From Chara braunii (taxonomy: Eukaryota; Streptophyta; Charophyceae; Charales; Characeae): 41,228 nucleotides of DNA. The translations under genes were made by a program, and so were the position numbers. Numbering within the stretch: position 1 is the stretch's first letter; the number at the start of each line of letters is the position of its first letter. Below are positions 40,880 through 41,228 of the stretch, piece by piece. Location of the stretch: positions 806,555 to 847,782 of the forward strand of contig BFEA01000568.1 of the NCBI GenBank assembly GCA_003427395.1, read 5' to 3'. The notes under the pieces are model-generated. The model was not told where the DNA came from. It worked only from the letters and a program-made list of their open reading frames with translations, and made no database searches.

Positions 40880-41228
40880 CTCTTGAGACCTGTAATACAT
40901 TGTCTGGGCCTGGCGTCTGAAGTCCTCGTTCGACAAGGCTCGTCCGACTCTGCTTCCGCCAGGGCTGGGTAACCAGCTCTGGTGCCTATCACTGCTGTTC
41001 GGTCCAAGTTACCTGCCCATTGGTAGGGTGATGGATGGTGGTCCTGAGTGCTCGTGACACAGAGGTAGGATAGTGGGATAGGGGGTGCGCTAGGAGTATT
41101 GATGTGAGGAGGGGATGGGAAGGTGGTCTCATATTCTAGGACACCCATGGCCTACCACTCCAGGTGATCACTGTGCAGTCAGTGACCGACCTCTACAACA
41201 CCATGGGCTTAAAAAAAAAAAAAAAAAA
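40880..41228 (+). mobile_element. Family-C retroposon, 3' end with poly(A)
   Basis: Shared blocks with the minus-strand copies: GGCGTCTGAAGTCCTCG, GTTCGGTCCAAG, GTCCTGAGTGCTCGT, TAGTGGGATAGGGGGTGCGC, GGTGGTCTCATATTC, GTGATCACTG and CCTCTACAACACCATGGGCTT, followed by an A tract from 41211 to the window end. It probably extends upstream of 40880. The tail may continue past the window. Confidence 0.75.

Overview
This is eukaryotic, non-coding, repeat-dominated nuclear DNA. There is no intact host gene, rRNA or conventional tRNA gene that I can support. The L1-like non-LTR retrotransposons (APE endonuclease, RT, zf-RVT-like C terminus), a hammerhead-bearing LTR element like plant retrozymes, and a few CCCTAAA-like motifs suggest a plant or streptophyte alga. 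The exact organism is not determined by the sequence. Single n characters at 5457 and 34817 and long homopolymers suggest some base-level uncertainty.

Layout. 1-2900: CA microsatellite, CAG/CTG-rich DNA, two short hairpin retroposons (family A), the tail of a larger retroposon (family C), a LINE C-terminal scrap and a 75-bp tandem repeat. 2960-8260: two 5'-truncated, minus-strand LINEs (LINE-C, LINE-D), separated by a duplicated unit bounded by ATC microsatellites (family D) and a family-B retroposon. 8250-10880: CT microsatellites, inverted-repeat elements and a family-A copy. 11290-19010: one near-full-length but decayed LINE on the minus strand (LINE-A), with ORF1-like frames, endonuclease, RT with an intact FADD box and a zinc-finger C terminus. 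19010-25520: unassigned DNA, palindromes and a minus-strand family-C element preceded by two tRNA-like promoter heads. 25640-27733: plus-strand truncated LINE-B. 27739-29098: a foldback element made of 136-bp palindromic units, with terminal inverted repeats and a probable 9-bp target duplication. 29300-32880: family A and D copies and AT-rich DNA. 32881-36001: the most interesting object, below. 36020-40215: a 4.2-kb degenerate (CTCTA)n satellite. 40880-41228: the 3' end of another family-C copy.

The central discovery candidate is 32881-36001. Two directly repeated, about 1.3-1.4-kb LTR-like copies flank a 375-bp internal segment that ends in a purine tract. Each copy contains a type III hammerhead ribozyme motif. 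The downstream ribozyme has every core nucleotide and three good stems. The upstream one has a C3-to-U change and a weaker stem III. This is the architecture of an LTR retrozyme, a non-autonomous element copied through self-cleaved circular RNA, but with LTRs larger than I recall for angiosperm retrozymes and with tRNA-like A/B boxes inside each LTR.

The other elements form a plausible mobilisation network: LINEs could supply the retrotransposition machinery for the poly(A)-tailed families A, B and C, while an absent autonomous LTR element would have to supply reverse transcriptase and integrase to the retrozyme. These relationships are inferred. The repeat structures themselves were read by eye from the sequence.
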